From: Omphiscola glabra
Taxonomy: Eukaryota > Mollusca > Gastropoda > Lymnaeidae
Direction: 5' to 3'
Length of the DNA: 64,000 bases
NCBI GenBank assembly: GCA_964017045.1
Contig: OZ024797.1
Location: 11,873,062-11,937,061, forward strand
The notes under the pieces are model-generated. The model did not search any database and had not been told where the DNA came from. It saw only the letters and a program-made list of their open reading frames with translations. Positions 9,601 to 21,800 of this stretch are shown here, piece by piece. Position numbers and translations under genes: made by a program. Positions within the stretch are counted from its first letter, which is position 1. Every line of letters begins with the position of its first letter.

Positions 9601-12600
9601 ATTGATTGATATATGATATATTGACTGTGTATAGTGTTTCCCAACTTATTGACATTTATCAATAATAATAGCAAATCCACAACATGTTTGTTAACATTTC
9701 TCTATTGTAGATAATGAGAGAATATCTCATGACTCATAATGAACAAAACAAGGAGACATAATTGCTGATATAGTTATATATATTTTAAGTACCCGCTTGG
9801 CTTCTGATTTCATAACACTTTTAAAATATGTGATCAGAGATTAGCAATAAAAAAAACCCAGGAATTATTGCCTGGAGTTATTGATGGCGGCTTTTCCATA
9901 CAATTTTATTCGAAGTATAAGCAATAAATCCAGTTTAAAGAAATAAAACAAAATACATGACATTTATAATTCTACTATGAATTACTATTTGAATCTTCTA
10001 TCTCCAACAGTACAACTCATACTCACAAAACATATATAGATATATAGATATATAATATGGACAATTTTAATGACATAGTTTATGGCACTATTTCTATCAT
10101 TCTTGTTAAATAAAACAAAGTAACAAAAACATTTTATTGCAAGTTTAATGTAATAAAGCACTAAGGTAAAAATAAATCAATCCACTTCTAAAAAAAAAAT
10201 TTGTTTAGCTCAACAATCATTTAAAGAACTGAAAATGAAAAGTCCAAATAAGAAAATTTGCGTAAGCAGGCTGTACAACTTCTTGTCACACACAATATGG
10301 GCAGTATTAAGCATGCAATAACTAGGGTGCTGGGTTAGTTGGCAAAAAATAATCAGTTATGACATTGTGTAAGGTCTAGGAACACTTAAATTTATTTTTT
10401 CATTTGTGACCAAACAGGTGAATTATTCTAAAACTGAATAGGCAAAAAAAAAATAGCTTTGAAGATGATTACAAACTAAAAATAATTTGCACACAAAGGA
10501 GAATGTTTTTTAAAAACAATTTTACATGCTTTAATTTTGTTGACAGTTGATGTTATTAGCATAGAATACTTCACATTTAACTGCAAGCAACTTACTAGAT
10601 ATCTAATCGAACTTAATCTGCTTGAGAAAACTTTGACAAAGGACATGAGGAAAACTGCAGTCTACTCCAAAGGAAATAAGCAATGTGAATGAGTGCATTT
10701 ATCAAACAGCATTTTTGGTCTAAATAGGAATGAGTTTACGGTTGTCAAACATATGTATTTCTTAAACTTACATTCAACAAATTGAAAACTTACTGTATCT
10801 TTAAGTATGTTTAGATCAATACATTTGAATTTTTAAAATAAGATTTATCATTGAGTTTTACCTCCAAAGAAGCAGAGTAGAGAATATAGAATGTCCCCTT
10901 TTAACAACAATTTTGAAGAAACTATGCTGCCAGATAAAAAATAAAGAAACTTAACCAAATAGTCAAATACATTATAGAAAAAAAACAAAATATTTAACCA
11001 CACTTAAAGTCAACAGCTCACAGTGAGTAGCATGTAAGATATGATACAGTGATTGAAGCCCTGGTTATGAAATAATAGTAAGTAAAATGGCACTGCAATA
11101 ACATATATTTTACATTATATACACAACAAACTTTAAGTTTGAAAGGAAATGTGTGGTAATAAGAATTAAGGTACTTCATGATTCATTAAAATTAAAGTAT
11201 GTGGCAGGTATTGATTTTAAGCCGTCTTTTTTTGGAAACTATTACATAAAAAAGTAAATTTGTATGTTAGCATGCAAGTCTATTCTAGCAGCTTTGTGAA
11301 AAGTTATTAACATACACATTGTTAAGGCCTCAAATGATGTTTGAGTAATATGAAAAATAATGTTTAAAAAAAAGCAATTATATCATTTTCAAAATACTAC
11401 ACAAATAAGTGTGACAAAAATCTATGGCACACAATGCAAATGACAGACAAAAAGAAATTAATAATTTTTTTAAAAAGTATGGCACTAATGTTTTATCAGT
11501 AAGATTAGAAACAACAGACATTTTATGTATATTTGTTAACCTACATAAATAATGTACATGAAGGTGACAAAAGTCTTGAATTATTTTATCGTTATTTTAT
11601 TTATTTTGGCACCATTTATCAGAGAAATACCAGTAATCAGCAGTCAATAGCAGCATGAAAAGTTGAGCCATCTACTTTATGAAATGTTCAGATATCTTAG
11701 GTTGGCCTGGAAACATTAAAAATTTGTAAACTCTCAAATGTGTAGGACATTTTGATGGGTTTTCTCATAATTTTGTCAAGAAAAAATGTTATCTTTATTG
11801 AATTATTTTAACATTAGAATATAAGCATATATTAAAAATAAAATAATAACTTTTCCTCTGAATATAATAAAGATTTTCAGGATGTGAAAAAATGGATATT
11901 TTATTTTTAAAAAAATTTAAATTTTTTTAAAAAAATCTACAACAGTATTTTATCCATTTAGTGTCTCTTTCAAAATTGCTGCAATTTTATAAACTTTAAG
12001 AATAAATTTAGAGGTAAAACATAATTAACATTAAAGTTTTTTTAAATGATTGAAAATAAAGTAAATAACACATTTTTAGTAAGAATGTACTCTTTAAAAG
12101 ATATCACAAATTCATCCCCAACAATAATATATATTTATAAAACTCTGAAAGTTTCCACAATAGCACAAACAAAATGGAAGTGTAACACAAATGTATCACT
12201 ATTAATACATATACATAGACTTTCTTTTGAACTTGTACAAATTTTTACGTGTCAATACTTAAAAATTAATGTTCTTAATTATCTTTTTACATTTTCTAGA
12301 TACACTTACATTGTAAATTTCTAACCAAATTTGTTATTCATCATCACAGTACTCATAATGAATGTTAAAATAAATGTTTTACATTGCATGTTCATAATAA
12401 GCTGAATAATATTTGTTTTTTTTTACAAAACTCAGGGATGAGAAGAGTCTAGAAATTTCAAGTTAGCACACATAAAGTTTACAATGCTTTATTTAAATTT
12501 CTTTACGCTCTTCTACAAAGAAAGTTTTGAACACCAACAGCTTATTAATTCTCATGAACAAATTTCAAAATTCCAATGGCTGCCGTTTTTTGTTTCTTGC

Positions 12601-12693
12601 AAATAAGTGCTTGTTACTTTAATCACTTCTTATAAGAGAAAGTCAACTGCAGCTCAGCCAAAAGCTGTTTGAAACAAAAAAGAAATATTAGCC
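6631..12693 (-). other. AT-rich, repeat-free stretch: candidate 3' UTR of the 2DBD nuclear receptor
   Basis: About 6 kb directly after the receptor stop codon with no tandem array and no recognisable transposon, in contrast with the introns. No supported reading frame. Minus-strand Pumilio-type motifs UGUAAAUA (7887-7894) and UGUAUAUA (11116-11123) are present, as AT-rich DNA would also give by chance. The true 3' end is unknown; many minus-strand AATAAA sites occur. Confidence 0.4.
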
Positions 12694-12872
12694 CTAAAAT
12701 GGTGTGTTTTCTGTTCCGACTGCTTCTAGAGGTTTTGGTTTATTTCCTTTGTTATTCATGATCTCAGCAGGGAGGGACATTTTCTTCATCAAGTTATTGT
12801 ACCACACTGTCATTAATCTAACTTGTGGCATGATACTCAACAGCTTATGCAAACGAGTCGAATCTGACTTTG
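12694..12872 (-). CDS. 2DBD-NR exon 10: end of ligand-binding domain and stop
   Basis: Acceptor CTGATTTCAG. A split Ala codon then 58 residues, including RLHKLLSIMPQVRLMTVW, the helix 10/11 pattern (R..LL..LP.LR) of receptor LBDs. LPAEIM resembles a degenerate AF-2 core (hydrophobic-x-x-E-hydrophobic-hydrophobic). Stop TAG at 12694-12696. Confidence 0.9.
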
Positions 12873-15800
12873 CTGAAATCAGAAAAGACATAGTTTAAAA
12901 ACCAACAGAGAAATGAATAGATTAAATTTAAAAAGCAAAAGCCCTCTATCCGGACTTTAATTTTGTTTTGTAAATGTAATGACTGAAGAGTAACTTAACA
13001 TGAATCTTTATGAGAAGAAGTGAATCAGTTCATTATATTATGTCTAATTATTTATGTCTTTGTCTTGAGGAAACATTGTTGTGTCTTTTAGTCTAATGTC
13101 ATTGTCCTAACAGAAGAAAAACTGTTGTGGCCTTAAATGGGGTTGATAAAAAGCAGTTTTTCCTAATAGCAGAAAAGGTAATATATATTTATTAAGTATA
13201 ATGCAGTATTTTTTACCTGATATATGGGCTTCCAGTGCATCAAGAAGGGCATCTCGTACAATACATACAACTCCTGGCTTGATCAATCCTGGACAATCTG
13301 TTAGAATTTCAAAAATATATATTGTAGCTTTTCTTTTTGTAGCACGTATATTTTAATATAACAAGTGAAAAAAAGGGGGTTAATGAAAATGAAACCTTTA
13401 AATTTGAACATAATTGAATGTAACAAGTTCTATCAAACTACTTCAATCTGATTAGTCAAAAACAACAACAACAAAAAAAAAAAAAATCTACATTTAAAAT
13501 TCTTCTTGATTTTAGTCCACATTAAATAATCTAAAATTCAGACTTCCATATACTGCCTTTTATTTGGCACACCAATCAAATTCTTTGATAACACTGCATA
13601 CTAAACATGGCTAGACAGCTGTATTTTAATATAGCAGTACTAATTACATATTCTTTTGCACACTTTCTGTGTGGCTGTAGTAGATCAGTTGGTAATAAAT
13701 AATTTTGATGTGCCCAGTTAGATGTGCATCAGAGTAATTTGCCCTGTCTTCAAAATGTCTAGCAAACTTATATTAGTCAAGTGTCTGCTCATAGATTAGA
13801 AGAAAATAATTAAATTAAACAATAACAAAATTAAATGAACTAACCTATACTAGTCATGCTTATGGCACACAGCATGGATGCCTCTGTCTTGTCCACTTGG
13901 ATCTCATGGATTCGATCGCCAAGTGAGAGAAGATGGACCTTGTATGAAAACAGAGGGTTTTGCATGGGCATGGTCCAGTTCCAGATGTACTTGAAACGTT
14001 TGTATTCTGGGTCATAGAACTCAGTACATGCAATGAGAACCATTAAACCAAAGCCTACATGCTTGCCCAGTGAGATTCTGTCTTGGATATCCAATTTGAA
14101 GTACCCTGAAGTTAAAGAAAGATTCCAACAGATCATATTCTATTTTTCTTTGAAAGCTGAGGTGAAGCACACAAAAATGTAAGGCAATTATTTATTTTTA
14201 CAATTTGTTTTTAATTATCTATCTGTACTCCTTTTTAATATTCAAAATGCATTTTTGCAATACATGTAATTTCTAATTATTTTCTATAAACAGAAAATAA
14301 TTGTCAAAGATTATTTTTTTAAAAGATGTGAATGAAAATAAATGTATAGTTTATTATGGAACATGAAGGGGAAACTATTAACAATGTTTAAACACATTTT
14401 TGTCCATAAAAATGTAAAAAATATATTTCATTGTTCCATTGAAAGTTCTGCTTATCTTTGTATCAAAATTGAAAGAGTGCAGTGCTGTCAGTTACCTGGA
14501 ATATTTCTGCAGAATCTCTGCCCAGCCACCACATGTCTTGCTATTCTTCTCTGTATGTGATGCCAGTGTTCAAGCTGATCATGAGGCATCTTTTTCTGGG
14601 GGATACAAATATAGAATTAGAAGGTTTTCTTTAAATCTAAATATTTAAAGTTAGATCAGAACCAATTGCTCTGTGATATCAGCCATTTTGTCCTAATTTT
14701 TTTTTTTTCTGTGTACTTTGTTAAGATTAGCAAGCAAAACAAAGCATTACTGTAAATTGTTCTAATTGTTCTTGCTAGATAAGTCTGTTATTTCATAAAA
14801 TAAAACTTAATTGCATTAACTCTTTATATATTATTTTCAAAAAATAGAAATGTAAAATTAAGGAGCTGTGCTATTTCAAGCACTTTCTTTTTTAGTGATG
14901 CTATAATCGATAATCTATTTATCAAGGAGACATTAAAATGCCAAGTTTTGTCAGGGATTGAAAGATTGTCACAAATTTCAATGTCTTTGAATAAAAGTTT
15001 TATTATTAAGTAGGTCTACACACAAATGACATCAGAAAGGTAAATAAAACACGCAAACCTATTTTTGTTAAAATCAGTAAAACAGAATTAATGATTTAGT
15101 GTTAATATTGATTTAACATTGAGCATGTGATTGAACAACCAAAATATTTCTGTAAAAAATTTTTTTACAAGTATCAACAAAGTCTGCATAATCAGTAATA
15201 AAATCAACAAAGTGCATGTTCAACATATAAATTAAATATTTTGTTTTCCATAAACTTTGCAAATACTGTCATTTTTAAACCATGGAAAAAAAGGTTAAGT
15301 ATCTCTGCGCCAGCAGAAAAGTTTGTATTCAATGTTTATTTCAGTTTTTATATTCTAGTCCATCAATGTGACTGCCTTTTATAATAATGGTTCATTAATG
15401 TACAGGGTAGGGAAAGGGAGAGACTTTTTGACAGCCTTTTATAATAATGGTTCACTGATGCACAAGGTAGGACAAGGGAGAGACTGAGGGTGCCACAAAG
15501 TAGGACAAGAGAGAGACTGAGGGTACCACAAGGTAGGACAAGGGAGAGACTGAGGGTGACACAAGGTAGGGAAAGACTGAGGGTGCCATGTTAGGTTCTA
15601 CCTCAGTCTCTTTGGAAGCTATTAAATTCGGTATTCACACAACTCCAAGCTTATAAATAGGATGAAAGGTGGGGGGGGGGGGGGGAGGGGTGGCACTGTA
15701 CCATAAAGTTTCAGGGCCAACAAGTGAAATAGTTGAGCACCCAATCAACACTGTGGCAGTGATATCTAATGCACATGGTCTAGTGATTGAAATAACCACT

Positions 15801-18800
15801 AGGCCTTATAGAGCAAAATTTCAGACAGCTGTTTTCCATTATGTCATTCGATTTTTGGAGAGTTAAATTATTAAGAAACCTTAACATTCTAGGAAAGAAG
15901 GTGAACATAAAATAAACTGAATGTAAAAAATTGAAATTTCATCACAGTAAAGGAATTTAAAGAAAAGAAATTTAACAGTTTATATTATGTATAAATATAA
16001 ATAAAGCATTGACTTACATTGACATATTCTGGTTCATTCATAACGTAAGTCTTCTGAAGATTGTCAAAAGCATCTAAAACATCTTGAATTATCTTTTGCC
16101 TCTCTGGCACCATGGATATGAAGTGATTAGAAGGGTGAAAGCTGTGCCAGTATCTGTGAGAGATCTCTGGAGAGAATTCATCAGGTGAAAAATAAGATGT
16201 GAGTGCCCTGTCATCTATCCGGTTGTTGTCACTGTCATTTTGATGATTGCAGCCATATGTATCACATGAGTTGTCAATGCCTAGAAATATTCTGTTGATC
16301 TCATGAAGAAGGGTGGAGTCCCTAATTATGCTACTGTTAAAGCTGTCATCGTATGGATCCTGATGGGCGGCTTGACCATTTTGGTCTGTGTGGTTTTGAT
16401 GAAAAGACATGTAGTTGCCGTTATTGTTATTTGCGTAAGCTCCTTGAAGGTCCTGCCTTTCATTGTTGCTGGAGTCAGACCCAGGTGAGGCCTGGTTCTG
16501 ATACTGTCTACCTGACCCTCTAGCCATTGTCTGGTTTATGGGACTAGTACTTGTGTACTGACCATTGTTGTTTTGATAGGGGCTTTTGTTAAGGTAGTGC
16601 CTGCGATCATTATGTCTGCTATACTGACCTGCCTCGTCAATCTGCTGCCCATCGCCATAATTGTGTACCGACTGTCTCCTAAGATCAATACCATCCTGAT
16701 CTAGAGCTTCTCGTTGATTTCTGGCAACCATTAACTCGTTGTTTAGAAACCTCTGGTTACCCCTGGCCTGCTCAGCATTAACGGTATTCAACAGCTCCTC
16801 TATTTCTTCAGAAGTCAACTGTACAGGTCTCCCTGCCTGTATGTCTTCTCTGTGCTGTTGGAGAATGGCAGCAATAGGACTCCGCACACGTTGAACTATG
16901 TGTTGAGAGTTAATGGCCATGTGGGAAAAATTAAGCTGAGATGGAGAGGAGGTTTCAGAATGCTGGCCTTTAGATGATAAAACGGTGTAACTGGATTCAT
17001 TTGTATCACGAACAAGTCTTGGTCTGGGGGAGCCAGATAAATGGGGTGAGGTATCACTATGTCCCTGTGATGCAGAGGAATTGTTTTCTGACACATACAT
17101 CTGTGTTTGAATACCATTCATATCACTGTAGATGAGATTTCGTGTCATCAAATTGTGATATCCATGACCGGAAGGGGCCATCATATTATGGTGGTTAGTT
17201 CTATTTATACCTTGGTTTGCCAAGACTTGGTGGTTATCATTCAGGTCAATATCCTGTTGGCTGTGACCCATTTCTTGATTTGACTGTGCATGGTCAATGC
17301 CTTGCTCCATACGCTCGTGGCTCAGAGCCATCTGTTGGGGATGAATCAAATCAGACTGCTGTGCTTGATTCATACTGTGAATGATTATCAATTCTTGTCC
17401 CTGAGGTGCGTATATATTTTGAGCTGACATGTTAAGTGCGACAAGCTGAGAATTCATGCTCGGTTCCATCTGAGAAATAGAAGTCGCACTTCCTGTAGGG
17501 ACAGATGCAGACCTGGGTTCAGCCAAGGTGTACACCGAATTATTGTCCACACCATGAAGCTGGTATGAGTGAAATTCGGATTTATTGATTGCCTGAAGAT
17601 TTTGCATGTCTTCAAGTACGACGTTGTCATTGAAAGCACCCTCGGCACCTTCGTGAAGTTGGACATTTTCAACCTTGATGACCCTGTTGTCTGGCAGACC
17701 ATGGTCACTGGAGAAATCAATCCTGGGGATGACCTGAAGGCCATCAGGGTTTTGGTTGTGCTCCTGGAATGATCCCAGGGACTGATGATGATGCATGTCT
17801 CGGGGCAGCTGGTCAATATCCTCCAGGTGTTGCTGAGGCTGAAGCTGGTGATGTTGTTGATGGTGAATTTGTTGAGCTTGACGGTGGTGTAATCCAACCA
17901 TATCCGGATGCATAGTCGGGCTTGCGTGCCTCATGTGTGGACTGACCTGCCTTCCGTCTTCTGGCAGATGGTCTGAAAGGTCGACAACTCCACTGACAGA
18001 TGAGGGTGTCATGACCACAGAGTGAGATGAAGGTCTGTGAGAGGTCTGATCTAGTTCAGTTATCTCCACCTTCTGATCCCAATCCTGTACCGTCATGCAG
18101 TCATGCAGGATGCTCCCCAAGCTAAAGCCACCTTGTTGTGGCTGAGGCTGTTGATGCAGTTGTGAGTTCATTTGCTGATGTCCGGGATGCACATGTTGTG
18201 GTGTCATGTGCTCAAAGACATCTCCAGAAGTTGACAGGTCATCCTGATCATATTCACTGGACATGGATGACCTGTTGGAACCAATCAGTTGCTTGTCATA
18301 TGGCTTCATCTGTTGCTTATGTCCATTTTTCTTCAAGGGTTTTCTGTAACTCAGCTCCCCCTTTTTGGGTCGACCCATCTTAATGGCTGTGAATTTAAAA
18401 TTTGAAATAATGATTATACTTGAATTAATTTTAAAGCATGAAATACAGTTATTTTTTATTATGCATCCATTCTCCACACATCAAAGAACTGTTTAAAAAT
18501 ATATTTTACACCAGGGGTTCTTAACCTTTTTGTAGCACCACAACCCCTCTTGATTTCAAAATCCCCACCCCTCCCCCAGCTCCATCTCGAAATCAAAACA
18601 TATTTCCTGCATTCCCACGGTAGAAAAAAACCTTATAAATATGCAAATAATTTAAATAAATACAATTTTCTGTGTCTTCCCACAGCCCACAACACTGTCT
18701 TTTGTATTCAGAGGGTGTTTGGGCATCCCTGTTTAAGAATCCCTGTTTTAAATTCACAAAATAGCCCTTTTTTGAAAACTTACTTCATTTGAAAGGTAAA

Positions 18801-21800
18801 ATAACAAAGGGACAAGCAATGAAGAAAAGTTTGTCTTTCTCTTTACCAAAGAGCTTTTTCACACCCCCCAAATAACGGTTCCCAAATCAAAACATTCAAA
18901 ATCCTTTTATTTCAAAAAGAGACGAGTAACATTAAAAATTTGAGTGTGGTTTAAATGTGCATTTCCCCCCTATTTTAAGTGCTGAATGGTTAGATGATGA
19001 TGACTTGTCTGGTATATCAGTTCCACAAGATGAAAATGATAAATCAGCTACTATAGACTATGGCCATTAGGGGCGTCATTTCAGGGTTTTTTTGGTGGGG
19101 GGGGGGGCAAAACCAAAACTTATCCGCGTTTTTTACCATGGCCGCCATCTTGGTTGACACGACCCGTAAAATTAAGAATAAAACGTTTAAAAATAATGAA
19201 AAAACTTCCTAAATGTATCCCTCACCCTAATCTGAACCCTAAATCTATCCTTCACCCTAACCCGAAATCTATCCCTAAACCTAACCTGAACCCTAAAGTC
19301 ATCAGCAACATAACAAAACAGCAAATGATGTCACGGATATACAACTCCTGAACAGCCGACAGGTTGTTGACAATGGGGGCGGAGGTGGGTAAAAATTGCG
19401 TAAAAATCGTTGACGTATTTAATTAATGGATGACCCCTATGCGTAGTTCACAATTATTCAATCAGATGGCATATTCGACGCAAAAAAAGGGAATAAAATG
19501 CAAAGGCAAAAGATTTCCATTGATTCTCATCTGAAATGGTAGAAGTTTATTGAAATCTTTCGAATTTTGTGTCAACTTTTTTTTTGCTTAAATCATTCAG
19601 GCTTGCGCCTCTGATTAAACTAAACAGTAAATGATTATAAAAGGTGTAACAATATATTTCACGTACCTAGTATCAATATAAATGTAAAAGTCAAACGATA
19701 TGTGCATAATTTCTACAGAACAGTTATTTGAAATATAGACACTTCATAACCACACGAAGTAAGCAGTTAATTTTTTTTAATGAGGTTATTTAATTTCTCA
19801 ATTTTTATTGGTTGCATTTTTTAAGCTGGTTGCCAGTTTGCACTTCAGGGGATGCAGTCATATCTGTTCTATTGTAAAATAGTTGTATAGACGTAGTCGA
19901 AGAATTGGTATGGGTGCAGAACAGTGGCGTTGCTAGAGGGAGTTGCGTGGGTCCTGGTGTGAGATAATTAAAAAAAAATCTTAATTAAAAATTTTCTTTT
20001 ATACTTTTATAAGCTCGGGCTCCTTTTTGGCTTCGGGTCCTGGTGCGGTGGCATCACCTGCACCATTGTAGCTACGCCACCGTTGCAGAATATAGAAAAT
20101 GTTTGGAAATAAAAAGCGGGTTTCAATGCCAGTGCCGTACCTTGTTGTCGGTACCCGGTGACTGTCGTGGCTGCGTTGGGTTTGAATAACAAAATACTAG
20201 TCAATCATAACACTTTAAACGTGTGTCTCTTCTCGATTTGAGGCGTGATAAAAAATACACGGGCTGTCACTTTTTAAAACTTTATTTTCTCTCCCTTTAT
20301 CAATTTTGGGGGTATATTGCGAATAAGGGACGTATTTTCCCTGTCTTCAATGAGAATGACTATTTGTACAGCGTGGGGAGAATCGACAGATGTTTGCTAT
20401 TGATCCGGCAATGCCCCCTAGCTAAAAAAAAAACGCTGATAAAACACAAGACCGGCCAAGATAAGATGATAGAATTACAAGACTCGTTCTTCTGTCAATT
20501 CTTTTCTTATTCTTCGTTGTAGCTTTTATAAAAAGGTCATTTCTTTAAACCCCACACCCCCACCCATCATCATCTGCTTTGGTAATATATCAGTTTTATT
20601 TACATTTAATTTTTTTTTAAAAGATGAATCAAGTTCTTCCGTAGAGATGTCGACTCAGATTGTCAGACTGCCCTTTACAAAAATATCATTAAACATAAAA
20701 CTGTGAATTAGCTATTGTAGATTCAAGGGAATTTCATGAGGAGGTCTATACGCGGTGCCACGGCAGATGTCCTTGTCATTAAAAACTAAATCAATTTATG
20801 AATATTATACAGTTTGCCTGGGGTAGCATACTTGTGGGTGTCTTTGGTTCCACACGTATGGGTGTCTGTGGTTGCATACGTGTAGGTGTCTGTGGTTGCA
20901 TACGTGTGGGTGTCTGTGGTTGCATACGTGTGGGAGTCTGTGGTTGCAGACGTGTGCGTGTGTCTGTGGTTGCATACATGTGGGTGTCTGTGGTTGCATA
21001 CGTGTGGGTGTCTGTGGTTGCAGGCGTGTGTCTGTGGTTGCATACGTGTGGGTGTATGTGGTGGCATACGTGTGGGTGTCTGTGGTTGCACACGTGTGGG
21101 TGTCTGTGGTTGCATACGTGTGGGTGTCTGTGGTTGCATATGTGTGGGTGTCTGTGGTTGCAGACGTGTGTCTGTGGTTGCATATGTGTGGGTGTCTGTG
21201 GTTGCATACGTGTGGGTGTCTGTGGTTGCATACGTGTGGGTGTCTGTGGTTGCAGACGTGTGCGTGTGTCTGTGGTTGCATACGTGTGGGTGTCTGTGGT
21301 GGCATACGTGTGGGTGTCTGTGGTTGCAGGCGTGTGTCTGTGGTTGCATACGTGTGGGTGTATGTGGTGGCATACGTGTGGGTGTCTGTGGTTGCACACG
21401 TGTGGGTGTCTGTGGTTGCATACGTGTGGGTGTCTGTGGTTGCATATGTGTGGGTGTCTGTGGTTGCAGACGTGTGCGTGTGTCTGTGGTTGCATATGTG
21501 TGGGTGTCTGTGGTTGCATACGTGTGGGTGTCTGTGGTTGCATACGTGTGGGTGTCTGTGGTTGCAGACGTGTGCGTGTGTCTGTGGTTGCATACGTGTG
21601 GGTGTCTGTGGTGGCATACGTGTGGGTGTATGTGGTTGCACACGTGTGGGTGTCTGTGGTTGCACATGTGTGGGTGTCTGTGGCTGAAGACGTGTGGCTG
21701 TCTGTGGTTGCATACACGTGTGTCTGTGGTTGCATACGCGTGTATGTCTGCGACCACCGTCTACATTTGCCACCGTCTTGAGGACTTTACATCATGTTGG

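Noticed and set aside
16018..18477. Treating the 830-codon frame ending near 15985 as an intronless gene starting at its first Met (18477)
   Set aside because: A good acceptor and correct phase at 18386 join it to DBD2, and the first ~30 codons are intron; its end past 16018 is also intron.
19206..19300. Telomere-like CCCTAA / CCTAACC motifs
   Set aside because: Only degenerate scattered copies mixed with ATCTATCC; no run of perfect telomere repeats.
19063..19435. Possible MITE with AGGGGCGTCATTT and AATGGATGACCCCT ends
   Set aside because: The inverted match is short and gapped and no clear target duplication was seen.
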